Assembly: GCA_934728065.1 (NCBI GenBank)
Contig: CAKVDW010000010.1
Coordinates: 1-64,000 of the forward strand
DNA: 64,000 nucleotides
Origin: an uncultured Campylobacter sp.
GTDB lineage: Bacteria; Campylobacterota; Campylobacteria; Campylobacterales; Campylobacteraceae
Direction of reading: 5' to 3'
The stretch's first letter is position 1. Every line of letters starts with the position of its first letter. Position numbers and translations under genes: made by a program. The notes beneath the pieces were generated by a model that saw nothing but the letters and a program-made list of their open reading frames with translations, was not told the origin of the DNA and made no database searches. Of the stretch, positions 9,070-17,281 are shown piece by piece.

Positions 9070-9585
9070 ATGGCGCAACCAGCGTATATTAAAATAGAGG
9101 GTTCAACTCAAGGACTTATTTCAAGCGGTGCTTCAACTGAAGCAAGTATAGGCAATCGTTATCAAGCAGGACACGAAGATGAGATTATGGCTCAAGAAGT
9201 CTCTCATTTGGTTGAAGTGCCTACCGACCCACAAAGCGGTCAGCCATCAGGACAAAGAGTGCATAAGCCTTTTTCTTTTACTTGTTCTCTTAACAAATCA
9301 GTTCCACTACTTTATAATGCGCTTACAAAGGGAGAAAAGCTTCCAAAGGTTGAAGTGCATTGGTTTAGAACTTCTACAAGTGGGGGACAAGAGCATTTTT
9401 TCACTACCATACTTGAAGATGCTATCATCACAAGCATTAACCTTGTAATGCCAAATGCACAAGATAAGGATAATAGCGATAAAACAGAACTCTTTAAGGT
9501 TTCTATGAATTACAGAAAAGTTATTTGGGAACACTCATCTGCTGGCACAAGCGGAAGTGATGATTGGAGAGAAACCAAAGCCTAA
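9070..9585 (+). CDS. hcp: Type VI secretion tube protein Hcp (TssD)
   Basis: 171 aa, full length. Starts MAQPAYIKIEGSTQGLISSG, as in Campylobacter Hcp, with the internal PFSFTCSLNKSVPLLYNAL and HFFTTILEDAIITSI strands and the C-terminal KVSMNYRKVIWEHS hairpin of the PF05638 family. Hcp hexamers stack to form the inner tube expelled by contraction and are also shed as a marker of T6SS activity. It has its own promoter, a strong SD (GAGGAG) and a terminator (9589-9614), so it is transcribed alone and probably abundantly. It is divergent from tssM-tagH. Confidence 0.97.
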   Translation: MAQPAYIKIEGSTQGLISSGASTEASIGNRYQAGHEDEIMAQEVSHLVEVPTDPQSGQPSGQRVHKPFSFTCSLNKSVPLLYNALTKGEKLPKVEVHWFRTSTSGGQEHFFTTILEDAIITSINLVMPNAQDKDNSDKTELFKVSMNYRKVIWEHSSAGTSGSDDWRETKA

Positions 9586-9588
9586 ACT

Positions 9589-9614
9589 AAAGCTCTACGC
9601 AAAGTAGAGCTTTT
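9589..9614 (+). terminator. Terminator of hcp
   Basis: Stem AAGCTCTAC / GTAGAGCTT with a five-base loop (GCAAA), followed by TTAA, immediately after the hcp stop codon. Canonical rho-independent shape with a short U-run. Confidence 0.75.
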
Positions 9615-9687
9615 AACACAAATTTACAAATTCAACTTATCTTTCTTAATACTCCCTTAAAAAGCGTTGATTGATTGTTGCTTAAAT

Positions 9688-10018
9688 TTATTCTAGCTCA
9701 ATCTTCGCAATTTGCACTTGAATTTTCAAACTTTTATCTAAAATTTTAATGACATTTTCAAAATGAGCATAGTCGATATTTTCGTTTTTGTGATTTAAGT
9801 ATTTATCTAAAATTTACTTGTAAATCAGGCGCGCCAAGCCCGCTTTTGTCGTTATTTGGCTCTTGCTTGATAGCAATTTTACCAAAATCTTTGTGTGTTT
9901 TTGCAAGTTCATTTTTTATGTCGTTAAGAAATTTTTCTAACTTTGTCCTAAAACTTAATTCTTTTGACTTTTCATCTATTTGCCCAATTTCGGTTAAATA
10001 AATTTGTAAAAATGTCAT
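9688..10018 (-). pseudogene. Internally deleted type II/ISP-like restriction-modification gene
   Basis: An intact N-terminus (ATG at 10018, 71 codons to a stop at 9803) reads like the start of large single-chain restriction-methylase proteins: MTFLQIYLTEIGQIDEKS, then KFLNDIKNELAKTHKDFGK and a KQEPNNDKSGLGAPDLQV nuclease-type segment. Straight after the stop, in another frame, codons for LDKYLNHKNENIDYAHFEN and VIKILDKSLKIQVQIAKIEL run to a TAA at 9688, which looks like a C-terminus of the same kind of protein. The natural protein is many hundreds of residues, so the whole middle appears deleted, with a frame change at the join. Assignment of the family is from memory of such proteins. Confidence 0.6.
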
Positions 10019-10061
10019 TTATTCTCCTATGCCACGATAATTTGTCTATTTGTTATTTAAC

Positions 10062-11540
10062 TTAAAACAAAGCCTCATTCATCTCTTTTGGTTTTTGAAG
10101 TCCCATTATTTTAAGGACGCTGGCGGCTATATTTGAAAGTCCTAAACCCTCTTTAAGCTCTTTAACGCCCCTTGCTTCAACAAAGGCAAAGACATCAAAG
10201 GTTGTGTGATTGGTGAGCAAGTTGCCGTTTTCATCTTGCATAGCCTCGCAGTTTCCGTGGTCTGAAGTGATGATAAAGCCGTAATCTTTCGCCCTTGCCG
10301 CACTTACAAGTTCGCCCAAACAAGTATCCACAGCCTCTACTGCTTTAACAGCGGCATTAAAATCGCCCGTATGACCTACCATATCGCCATTAGCAAAATT
10401 CACCACAATAAAATCTTCGCCCTTTTCTATACCACTTTTTACCGCTTCAAGCACTTCAAATGCTGACATTTCTGGCTTTTCATCATAGGTTTTCACCTTA
10501 GGGCTTGGGATTAAAAGTCTTGTTTCATTAGCGACTAAATCTTCTTTGCCTCCATTTAAAAAGAAAGTGATATGAGCGTATTTTTCAGTCTCAGCCGTGT
10601 GTAGTTGGGTTAAACCTGCATTTGAAATCAGTTCAGCAAGGGTGTTTTTAATGTTTTCTTTCTCAAAAAGCACTTTTAAGTTGAATTTATCATCGTAATT
10701 TGTCATTGTTATGGCATTTTTCATCACAATTTCTTGTTTAAATTCCTTAAAATCACTGCTTGTAAGGGCTGAAACGATTTGTTTCATTCTGTCGTTTCTA
10801 AAATTAATAAAAATTAAGCCATCATCTTTTTGCAAGCCCTCAAAATTTTCACTGATAACAGGCTTTATAAACTCATCTGTTACGCCCTCATCACAGGAAT
10901 TTGCTACATATTTGCTAAAATCACTCACCCTTAAAGCCTTGCCAAATAAGGCTTCATAGTATTCTTTAACTCGTTCAAACCTTTTATCTCTATCCATAGC
11001 ATAAAATCTTCCACTAACACTAGCCAAATGAACGCCATTTTGCGCACAAAATTCCTCCAAATCCTCGATGAATTTTATAGCTGTTTTAGGTCTAACATCT
11101 CGCCCATCAGTAATGGCGTGGGCAAAAACGGCTTTTTTAGCTTTTTTACAAAGCCTTGCCATACCCTTAAAATGCTCCAAATGCGAATGCACGCCACCAT
11201 CACTGTAAAGCCCTATAATATGCACTCGCTCAACTTTCTTTAAGAAAGCTTGCAAATTCGCATTTTGTTCAAGTGAGCCATCATCTAAAGCCTTATTTAT
11301 CCGCACTAAATTTTGATAAATAATGCGCCCACTGCCTATACACATATGTCCTACTTCGCTGTTGCCCATTTGACCTTCAGGCAAACCAACAGCAAGTCCG
11401 CTAGTTTTTATCAAAGTATTTGGCACTTCTTTGAAAAATCTGTCATAATTTGGCTTTTTAGCCGCCTTAAAAGCATTGTAAAAATCACTTTGATTGTATC
11501 CTACCCCATCAGTTATAACTAAAATACATTTTTGCTTCAT
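10062..11540 (-). CDS. gpmI: 2,3-bisphosphoglycerate-independent phosphoglycerate mutase
   Basis: 492 aa. Interconverts 3- and 2-phosphoglycerate using two Mn2+ and a phosphoserine intermediate. Visible motifs: ITDGVGYNQSDF (metal), GLPEGQMGNSEVGHMCIGSG with the catalytic serine, HAITDGRDVRPKTA, the INFRNDRMKQI segment, and HTGDFNAAVKAVEA with TSDHGNCEAM (metal ligands). Divergent from mraY, sharing an 81-bp promoter gap. C. jejuni also has gpmI beside mraY-murD. Confidence 0.96.
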   Translation of the reverse strand: MKQKCILVITDGVGYNQSDFYNAFKAAKKPNYDRFFKEVPNTLIKTSGLAVGLPEGQMGNSEVGHMCIGSGRIIYQNLVRINKALDDGSLEQNANLQAFLKKVERVHIIGLYSDGGVHSHLEHFKGMARLCKKAKKAVFAHAITDGRDVRPKTAIKFIEDLEEFCAQNGVHLASVSGRFYAMDRDKRFERVKEYYEALFGKALRVSDFSKYVANSCDEGVTDEFIKPVISENFEGLQKDDGLIFINFRNDRMKQIVSALTSSDFKEFKQEIVMKNAITMTNYDDKFNLKVLFEKENIKNTLAELISNAGLTQLHTAETEKYAHITFFLNGGKEDLVANETRLLIPSPKVKTYDEKPEMSAFEVLEAVKSGIEKGEDFIVVNFANGDMVGHTGDFNAAVKAVEAVDTCLGELVSAARAKDYGFIITSDHGNCEAMQDENGNLLTNHTTFDVFAFVEARGVKELKEGLGLSNIAASVLKIMGLQKPKEMNEALF

Positions 11541-11581
11541 TTTTTACTCTTTATTTAAGAATTCTTTAGGGCAAATTTTAC

Positions 11582-11587
11582 TACAAT
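11582..11587 (+). promoter_or_regulatory. -10 box of mraY-murD
   Basis: TACAAT preceded by CAAATTTTAC, 35 nt before the mraY start. SD AGGG (11611-11614) lies 7 nt before the TTG start codon. Confidence 0.45.
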
Positions 11588-11621
11588 TAAGCTTTTAAAA
11601 ACTAAACAAAAGGGTAAAATT

Positions 11622-12683
11622 TTGTATTATCTTTCTTATCTTAGTGATTACACTTTTTTCACTTATATTACTGTTCGTTCAGGCTTTGCTTTCTTTTTTG
11701 CGCTGTGCTTGAGTCTTTTTTTGATGCCTAAATTTATCACTTGGGCGCAGGGTAAGGGTGCTAAACAGCCTATTTATGAGTATGCGCCACAAACTCATCA
11801 AGCAAAAGGCTCTACGCCAACTATGGGTGGAGTGGTTTTTATTTTCTCTACTCTTATTGCTAGTATTTTGTGCATTAAATTTGACAATGTCCTTGCCCTT
11901 GTAGCCTTACTTTGCTTGGTGCTTTTTTGTGGAGTAGGCTTTGTTGATGATTTGGCTAAGGTCTTAAAAAAGGACAACCACAGCGGTTTAAGTGCTAGAG
12001 CTAAAATGCTTTTACTCGTCCTTGCTAGTTTGTTTTGTGTTTTGCCCTTATACTTAAGCGGAGAGATAAATTCAGAGCTTTTCGTTCCTTTTTATAAATA
12101 TCCACTCTTTGATATGGGTGTGTTTATCGTGGTATTTTGGGTTTTAGTGATAATTTCAAGCTCAAATGCTGTGAATTTAACAGACGGCTTGGACGGACTT
12201 GCCACAGTGCCTTCTGTCTTTTCTTTAGCCACACTTGGAATTTTTATGTATCTTAGCGGGAGTGCTGTTTATAGCGAATATCTACTTTTGCCAAAAAATT
12301 TAAATTTAAGCGAGGTCGTCATTATCGCTGCAGCTTTAATAGGCTCTTTAATGGGCTTTTTGTGGTATAACTGTTATCCAGCACAAGTTTTTATGGGTGA
12401 TAGTGGCAGTTTGAGCGTGGGTGCTTTTTTGGGGTATTTAAGCATTATTTCTAAAAATGAAATTCTACTCATTCTCATCGGTTTTGTGTTTGTTTTTGAG
12501 ACAGTTTCGGTGATTTTGCAGGTTGGCAGTTTTAAAATTTTTCACAAAAGGGTCTTTAAAATGGCACCCATTCATCATCACTTTGAAAAAATGGGTTGGG
12601 TGGAAAATAAAATCATCGTTCGTTTTTGGATGATAGCCTTTTTGGCAAATCTTCTTGCCATAGCCACCATAAAATTAAGGTAA
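11622..12683 (+). CDS. mraY: Phospho-N-acetylmuramoyl-pentapeptide-transferase
   Basis: 353 aa integral membrane enzyme (about ten hydrophobic segments) that attaches phospho-MurNAc-pentapeptide to undecaprenyl phosphate to make lipid I. Motifs: [14 protein letters not shown] with catalytic aspartates, [32 protein letters not shown], and [12 protein letters not shown]. The start is a TTG ([13 protein letters not shown]), supported by SD AAAGGG and agreement with the usual Campylobacter N-terminus; no better ATG exists near. First gene of mraY-murD. Confidence 0.95.
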   Translation: MYYLSYLSDYTFFTYITVRSGFAFFFALCLSLFLMPKFITWAQGKGAKQPIYEYAPQTHQAKGSTPTMGGVVFIFSTLIASILCIKFDNVLALVALLCLVLFCGVGFVDDLAKVLKKDNHSGLSARAKMLLLVLASLFCVLPLYLSGEINSELFVPFYKYPLFDMGVFIVVFWVLVIISSSNAVNLTDGLDGLATVPSVFSLATLGIFMYLSGSAVYSEYLLLPKNLNLSEVVIIAAALIGSLMGFLWYNCYPAQVFMGDSGSLSVGAFLGYLSIISKNEILLILIGFVFVFETVSVILQVGSFKIFHKRVFKMAPIHHHFEKMGWVENKIIVRFWMIAFLANLLAIATIKLR

Positions 12684-12687
12684 AATA

Positions 12688-13908
12688 ATGGCTAAATCCC
12701 TTTTTGGCTACGGCAAAACCACTCAGGCAATCGCTCGCGTTTTGGGCGAAAAATTTGGCGGTTTTAACATTTATGATGATAAATTTACCCTTTCAAGCAA
12801 AGATGAATTTGGCAACTTTTTGCTTAATCCAAGTGAATTTAAGGCAGATGAAAGTGAGCTTGAAATCCCAAGTCCTGGTTTTCCGCCCACACACGAACTT
12901 GTAAAAAACGCTAAAAACCTCATCAGCGAGTATGATTTTTTTTATGACGGTATGCCAAAAAGCATTTGGATAAGCGGGACAAACGGCAAAACCACTACCA
13001 CGCAAATGACTCAGCACCTGCTTAAAGAACACGGCTCGCAAATGGGCGCAAATGTCGGCGTGCCTTTGGCTGAACTTGACACAAACGCTAGAATTTGGGT
13101 GCTTGAAACCAGCTCATTTACCCTACACTACACACGCAGCGCAAAGCCTGAAATTTACGCACTTTTGCCCATCACAGCCGACCACATTTCGTGGCACGGC
13201 AGCTTTGAAAACTATGAACGCGACAAACTCAGCGTTTTAGAGCGTTTAAAAGAAGGCGACATAGCCATTTTGCCTAAAATTCAAGCCCAAAATGAACTTG
13301 CAAAGGGCTGCAAAGGGCAAATCATCGCTTATGAAGATGAGTTTGATTTAGCGGACAAAATGGGGATAAACACAGATAAAATTTCCTTTCAAACGCCCTT
13401 TTTAATGGACGCCGTGCTTGCTTTAAGCATAGAAAAAATTTTGCTTGACAAAACAAGCTATGACAAGCTCAACGCCTTCATCATCGAGCCAAACAAGCTT
13501 GAAGAGCTTTTGGACGCGCGCGGACGCCTGTGGGTTAATGATACCAAAGCCACAAACATAGACGCAGCCCTTGCCGCGCTTAAACGCTACCAAAACAAAA
13601 AAATTCATCTCATCATCGGCGGGGACGATAAAGGGGTGTCTTTGCGCCCACTTTTTGAGACGGTAAAAGCCCTTAAAATAGAGCTTTACGCCATAGGCAC
13701 GAGTGCAGGAAAAATTTTAGCCCTTGCTGATGAGTTTAGCATTAAGGCGCACAAATGTGATATTTTGCAAAATGCTATCAAAATTATAGCTAAAAATTTA
13801 AAAGTAGATGAGGTTGCCTTACTCAGTCCAGCTTGTGCAAGCTTAGACCAATTTAGCTCTTATGCCCAAAGAGGTGAGTTATTTAAAGAGTTGGTTCAAA
13901 AGCTTTAA
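12688..13908 (+). CDS. murD: UDP-N-acetylmuramoylalanine-D-glutamate ligase
   Basis: 406 aa, somewhat shorter than the 440-aa E. coli enzyme, as is normal in Campylobacter. Adds D-Glu to UDP-MurNAc-L-Ala with ATP. Mur-ligase P-loop [56 protein letters not shown] (ligase His/Asn region) and [15 protein letters not shown] at the C-terminus are all present. Starts 4 nt after the mraY stop. GC content is visibly higher than in the flanking genes. Its 3' end overlaps a tiny minus-strand ORF. Confidence 0.95.
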   Translation: MAKSLFGYGKTTQAIARVLGEKFGGFNIYDDKFTLSSKDEFGNFLLNPSEFKADESELEIPSPGFPPTHELVKNAKNLISEYDFFYDGMPKSIWISGTNGKTTTTQMTQHLLKEHGSQMGANVGVPLAELDTNARIWVLETSSFTLHYTRSAKPEIYALLPITADHISWHGSFENYERDKLSVLERLKEGDIAILPKIQAQNELAKGCKGQIIAYEDEFDLADKMGINTDKISFQTPFLMDAVLALSIEKILLDKTSYDKLNAFIIEPNKLEELLDARGRLWVNDTKATNIDAALAALKRYQNKKIHLIIGGDDKGVSLRPLFETVKALKIELYAIGTSAGKILALADEFSIKAHKCDILQNAIKIIAKNLKVDEVALLSPACASLDQFSSYAQRGELFKELVQKL

Positions 13909-13997
13909 GAAAATTTCAAAAGCTTATATACAAGATAAAAGCTAGGGATAAAAAAGCCCAAAAAAGAGAGCATTAAAGCAAACATTCCCCATTCCAT
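13905..13997 (-). CDS. Tiny 30-aa single-pass membrane protein (candidate)
   Basis: ORF of 30 codons with one hydrophobic helix ([18 protein letters not shown]) and a basic tail (YKLLKFS). The ATG at 13997 has a good SD (AGGGAGTAGGAT), which also contains the stop of the upstream membrane-protein gene, 3 nt away. That spacing and the helix-plus-basic-tail design suggest a real small membrane protein co-transcribed with it. Its last codon overlaps the convergent murD stop. I recognise no family. Confidence 0.5.
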   Translation of the reverse strand: MEWGMFALMLSFLGFFIPSFYLVYKLLKFS

Positions 13998-14000
13998 ATC

Positions 14001-14201
14001 CTACTCCCTTTTTTTCTTTACAAATTTTTCACTTTCTTTGAAAAAAGAGTGCGAAAGAATTAGCAATATAAACACTAAGAGCAAGACACAAAAACTAAGC
14101 ACAAGGGCATCGCTTTTGTCATAGTTTTTATAATGAGCAAAGCTATAAGCAAAAACACTAAACAAAGCCGTTAAAAAAAGCGCTATGAGTGTTTTAAGCA
14201 T
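14001..14201 (-). CDS. Small two-helix membrane protein of unknown function
   Basis: Open frame extends to 14297, but a strong extended -10 (TGCTATAAT, 14245-14250) lies inside it. That excludes the first ATG and would leave the ATG at 14237 leaderless. I therefore take the ATG at 14201 (MLKTLIALFLTALF), giving 66 aa with two membrane helices (residues about 3-21 and 33-53) and a Lys-rich cytoplasmic end (EKFVKKKRE). No SD stands out at either ATG, so the start is uncertain. A similar small membrane protein is encoded near murD in C. jejuni. Function unknown. Confidence 0.6.
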   Translation of the reverse strand: MLKTLIALFLTALFSVFAYSFAHYKNYDKSDALVLSFCVLLLVFILLILSHSFFKESEKFVKKKRE

Positions 14202-14244
14202 ATCAAGCTTTATCTTTATCCTTTGTTTCTTTCCCATAAGCTTA

Positions 14245-14250
14245 ATTATA
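14245..14250 (-). promoter_or_regulatory. Extended -10 promoter of the small membrane-protein pair
   Basis: Minus-strand TTTTTTGCTATAAT, a textbook Campylobacter extended -10, placed to transcribe the 66-aa and 30-aa membrane proteins. Confidence 0.6.
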
Positions 14251-14391
14251 GCAAAAAATTTGTTTAAATTTGCTAAATTTAAAGCTTTTTTACACAAAAA
14301 AGCTTAGAGTTTTAAATTTTTAGATTTTTAATTTATTGATAATTTTTATAAATTTTATTTTTATTTAAGCAAAATAAGGCAAATTTTATGC

Positions 14392-14459
14392 TAAAATCAC
14401 CTCGTCAAAAATGAAGTCAAAAATTTAGCCCTAGTGGGGCTTACAAAAAATTTTTTTTT
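14392..14459 (+). promoter_or_regulatory. Extra promoter-like element and hairpin upstream of the porin
   Basis: TGCTAAAAT (hexamer 14392-14397) followed by about 50 nt ending in a small hairpin (AGCCC-TAGTG-GGGCT, about 14427-14441), then A6 and T9 (14445-14459). It could be an upstream promoter of the porin or a very short separate transcript. The T9 run sits just before the main -10. Confidence 0.3.
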
Positions 14460-14463
14460 ACTT

Positions 14464-14469
14464 TATAAT
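14464..14469 (+). promoter_or_regulatory. Main -10 box of the porin gene
   Basis: TATAAT preceded by a T9 run and ACT, 28 nt before the ATG; SD AAGGAG lies between. Strong consensus, fitting an abundant outer-membrane protein. Confidence 0.65.
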
Positions 14470-14497
14470 TGTCAAAAACACAAAATAAGGAGTTATT

Positions 14498-15790
14498 ATG
14501 AGAAGTTTTAAACTTTCTTTAGTTGCAGCTTTGGTTGCTGGTTCATTTAGCCTTATAGATGCAAAGTCTTTAGAAGAAGCCATTAAAGATGTCGATGTGA
14601 GCGGAAGTTTTAGGTATCGTTATGACAGCTTTTCTCAAAAAAGCACTGAAACAGGGAATATTGAAGATTATAGCGATATGCAAAGACATAAATTTAGAGC
14701 CTCTCTTACCACAGGAGTGGGTTTAGGAGACGGTTTTAAGGCTGTTGGCACACTCAATTATAACCCTGATGACGAGGGCGATGCTGGTTTTGCTTACCGT
14801 GATGAACAAAATGCTTTACAAGGGCAAGGTGCGAACACAAAACGCCAAATATTCTTGCAAGAAGCGTATTTACAGTATGATAATGCTGACTTTGGCACAA
14901 CCATACTTTTAGGTCGTCAAAGGCTAAACACTATTTGGACTGATAATGACAGATTGAGTGGCTCAAGCGGTATGAAAGCACAAATTCTTAACACAGCCCT
15001 TGTTGGCACAACCCTAACCGCCTTTGCTGTTGATAGCGTTGATGATGATGGGGATTTTGTTGGTGCTGGTGTTAATGATACAGTTGGTCAATTTACGGAC
15101 CTTAAAGAGGGCATTTTTAAATACAATATCTACGGCGCAGCAGCCATTTTTGACTTTAGCGAACAAACAGGCATAAGTGCTTCAGCTTGGTTTGCTCATG
15201 TGCCAAACAGAATAAACCTCTATGCTGCTACTTTAGGCTACTCTTTACCTTTGGGAGAGGGTGCAAGCTGGAGCATTGAGGCTCAGTATCTAGGAAACAG
15301 CGTAGATGATTTCTTAAAAAAGCGTGGAGCTGATGCTGGAAATTTATACACAGTAGCTGGAACACTTGAAATAGCTGGTTTTGATGGCACTTTGGGCTAC
15401 ACAGCTTATGGAAAAGAGAATGCCCTTACAGTAAATGTGCTTGAGGATATGGGCGATATCATCACCGCTGGTGAGGAAATTCAAAATCTTGATGGTTCAT
15501 CTTTGCACGGTAGCACAGGTAAAAATCAATTTGGCTTTGTAAGTGCTGGATACACCATAAACGACTTTCGTGTTGGGGCTGATTATGTCTATGGCTCAAC
15601 AAAGGTTGCACAAGGAACATCAGTTGGCAGTGCAGGCAAAAAGCAAGAAATAGTAGGTAGGTTAGAATATAGCTATACTGATAATCTTGTTTTTTCAGGC
15701 TTTTATTCTTATGTTACCCACAAGGCAAACAGCTTTAAAAATGACCTTAAACAAAACAATATCCGCTTTGAAGCAAGATATGATTTTTAA
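14498..15790 (+). CDS. porA: MOMP-family outer-membrane porin
   Basis: 430 aa with a 22-residue signal peptide (LSLVAALVAGSFSLIDA, cleavage before KSLEEA). The mature start SLEEAIKDVDVSGSFRYRYD is almost that of C. jejuni PorA (MOMP), and ILLGRQRLNTIWTDND, LTAFAVDS and the final ARYDF with C-terminal Phe (BAM signal) also match. It forms an 18-stranded trimeric porin, usually the main channel and a variable surface antigen. Monocistronic: strong promoter and a perfect terminator at 15825-15850. Whether it is the single major porin or one of several paralogs cannot be told from this window. Confidence 0.9.
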   Translation: MRSFKLSLVAALVAGSFSLIDAKSLEEAIKDVDVSGSFRYRYDSFSQKSTETGNIEDYSDMQRHKFRASLTTGVGLGDGFKAVGTLNYNPDDEGDAGFAYRDEQNALQGQGANTKRQIFLQEAYLQYDNADFGTTILLGRQRLNTIWTDNDRLSGSSGMKAQILNTALVGTTLTAFAVDSVDDDGDFVGAGVNDTVGQFTDLKEGIFKYNIYGAAAIFDFSEQTGISASAWFAHVPNRINLYAATLGYSLPLGEGASWSIEAQYLGNSVDDFLKKRGADAGNLYTVAGTLEIAGFDGTLGYTAYGKENALTVNVLEDMGDIITAGEEIQNLDGSSLHGSTGKNQFGFVSAGYTINDFRVGADYVYGSTKVAQGTSVGSAGKKQEIVGRLEYSYTDNLVFSGFYSYVTHKANSFKNDLKQNNIRFEARYDF

Positions 15791-15824
15791 GCTAAAAAGC
15801 TAAATTTTTACCTTTCTCCTTTCT

Positions 15825-15854
15825 AAAGCCAGCTTTCAAGCTGGCTTTTTATTT
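15825..15854 (+). terminator. Terminator of the porin gene
   Basis: Perfect inverted repeat AAAGCCAGCTT (15825-15835) / AAGCTGGCTTT (15838-15848) followed by TTATTT. Strong rho-independent terminator. Confidence 0.9.
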
Positions 15855-15888
15855 ACTCAAAAACATTACAATCTCAAAAAGGAAAAAT

Positions 15889-16098
15889 ATGCGTTTTTTG
15901 ATGATGACTGTTTTTGTGTCTTTGGTTTTTGGTTACGAGCTTCCTAAAAAGCCTCAAGCTTATGAAAAAGATAGTTCTAAAAAAATAGAAATAAGCGGAG
16001 AAATCTTACTTCGCTATGATAAACAAATCACAAGTGATAAAAATTTAATCCGCCCCAAAAAAGGCTCTGAGGGCAGTTTAAACATAAGCATACAATAA
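15889..16098 (+). CDS. Small secreted protein with a porin-like N-terminal strand
   Basis: 69 aa: signal peptide MRFLMMTVFVSLVFG, a Pro/Lys-rich linker, then KKIEISGEILLRYDKQ, which resembles the first beta-strand of the neighbouring porin (DVDVSGSFRYRYD). It ends without further strands. The SD (AAAAAGGAAAAAT) is good. It may be a 5' remnant of a duplicated porin gene or an independent periplasmic peptide. I recognise no family. Confidence 0.55.
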   Translation: MRFLMMTVFVSLVFGYELPKKPQAYEKDSSKKIEISGEILLRYDKQITSDKNLIRPKKGSEGSLNISIQ

Positions 16099-16133
16099 AA
16101 ATAAAAATTCAGCAATGTTTTAAATTTTTACGC

Positions 16134-16139
16134 TAAAAT
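16134..16139 (+). promoter_or_regulatory. -10 box of the liv operon
   Basis: TAAAAT in TTTTTACGCTAAAATTTT, 21 nt before the livJ ATG, which has SD AAAAAGGAG. Reasonable but not strong. Confidence 0.4.
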
Positions 16140-16160
16140 TTTGCCTAAAAAGGAGCAAAA

Positions 16161-17273
16161 ATGAGAAAAATTATTTTGTTTTTAGGGCTTTTAAGCCTAA
16201 TGATACTTAATGCTAAAGAGCTTAAAATAGGTGTCGTTTTGCCACTTACTGGAGCTGTGGCAGCTTATGGACAAGATGTTTTAGTGGGCGTTGAACTTGC
16301 TAATAAACTTAGCCCAAAGCTTAGCAATGGCGATGAACTTAAACTTGTCATCGCAGACAGCAAAGGCGATAAAATAGAAAGCGGCACAGCAGCTACAAGG
16401 CTAATCGCACAAGATAAGGTGCTTGGCATAATAGGCGAGGCAATCACCACAAACACTATGCAAGTGATTTCAGTAGCTGAAAACAAAAAAGTGCCTTTAA
16501 TAGCTCCTGTGGCAAGTGGAGATAAGCTTTTGGAAAAAAAGAAATATTCAAGCAGGGTTTGTTTTATGGACAGCTTTCAGGGTGAAAAATTTGCAAACTA
16601 TGCTATAAATTCGCTTGGTTTAAAAAGTGCTGTTATTATCATCGACCAAGTTAATGTTTATTCTGTGGGTTTGGCAAAGGTTTTTGAAGAAGAATTTAAC
16701 AAAAAAGGCGGTAAGGTTCTTAAAAAAATGACCATAAGTTCTGGTGATAAAGACTTTAAGGCTATCGTTTCTCAGCTTAACACGCTTAATCCAGACTTTG
16801 TTTATATGCCCATTTACCACCCAGAAGCAGCGTTGATTGCTAAACAAGCTCGTGCCATAGGCTTTAACAAGCTTTTAAGTGCTGGAGATGGCGTAAATAA
16901 CCAAACCTTTATACAGCTTGGTGGCGAGTCGGTAAATGGGGTTGTTTTTACTGATAGTTTTGATTATAACAACCCTACAACCAAACTTGGCAAGGACTTT
17001 GTGAATGCTTATAATAAAAGCAAAAAATCCAAAGCCGTTCCAGCCTTTACTGCAATGGGAGCAGATGCTTATTTTGTAATGTTTGAAGCGATGAATAAAT
17101 GCGTAAATTCCTTAACAAGCGAATGTATAAACAACGCCATTCACTCAACAAACAACTTCCAAAGCGTTGGCGGTGTCATCACCATAGATAAAAGTGGTAA
17201 TGCTATCCGCTCTGTTATCATTAAAGAAATTCAAAATGGCAAACAAGTGTATAAAAGCACAGTAAATCCCTAA
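16161..17273 (+). CDS. livJ: Branched-chain amino acid ABC transporter, binding protein LivJ
   Basis: 370 aa, signal peptide MRKIILFLGLLSLMILNA, then KELKIGVVLPLTGAVAAYG, the standard opening of periplasmic Leu/Ile/Val-binding proteins, and two alpha/beta lobes (GIIGEAITTNTMQV; VYMPIYHPEAALIAKQ). It captures substrate in the periplasm for LivHMGF. First gene of the six-gene operon. Its paralog livK follows directly and shares two long stretches of identical DNA (16361-16438 and 17061-17143 here), which points to gene conversion. Confidence 0.95.
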   Translation: MRKIILFLGLLSLMILNAKELKIGVVLPLTGAVAAYGQDVLVGVELANKLSPKLSNGDELKLVIADSKGDKIESGTAATRLIAQDKVLGIIGEAITTNTMQVISVAENKKVPLIAPVASGDKLLEKKKYSSRVCFMDSFQGEKFANYAINSLGLKSAVIIIDQVNVYSVGLAKVFEEEFNKKGGKVLKKMTISSGDKDFKAIVSQLNTLNPDFVYMPIYHPEAALIAKQARAIGFNKLLSAGDGVNNQTFIQLGGESVNGVVFTDSFDYNNPTTKLGKDFVNAYNKSKKSKAVPAFTAMGADAYFVMFEAMNKCVNSLTSECINNAIHSTNNFQSVGGVITIDKSGNAIRSVIIKEIQNGKQVYKSTVNP

Positions 17274-17281
17274 AGGAAAAG

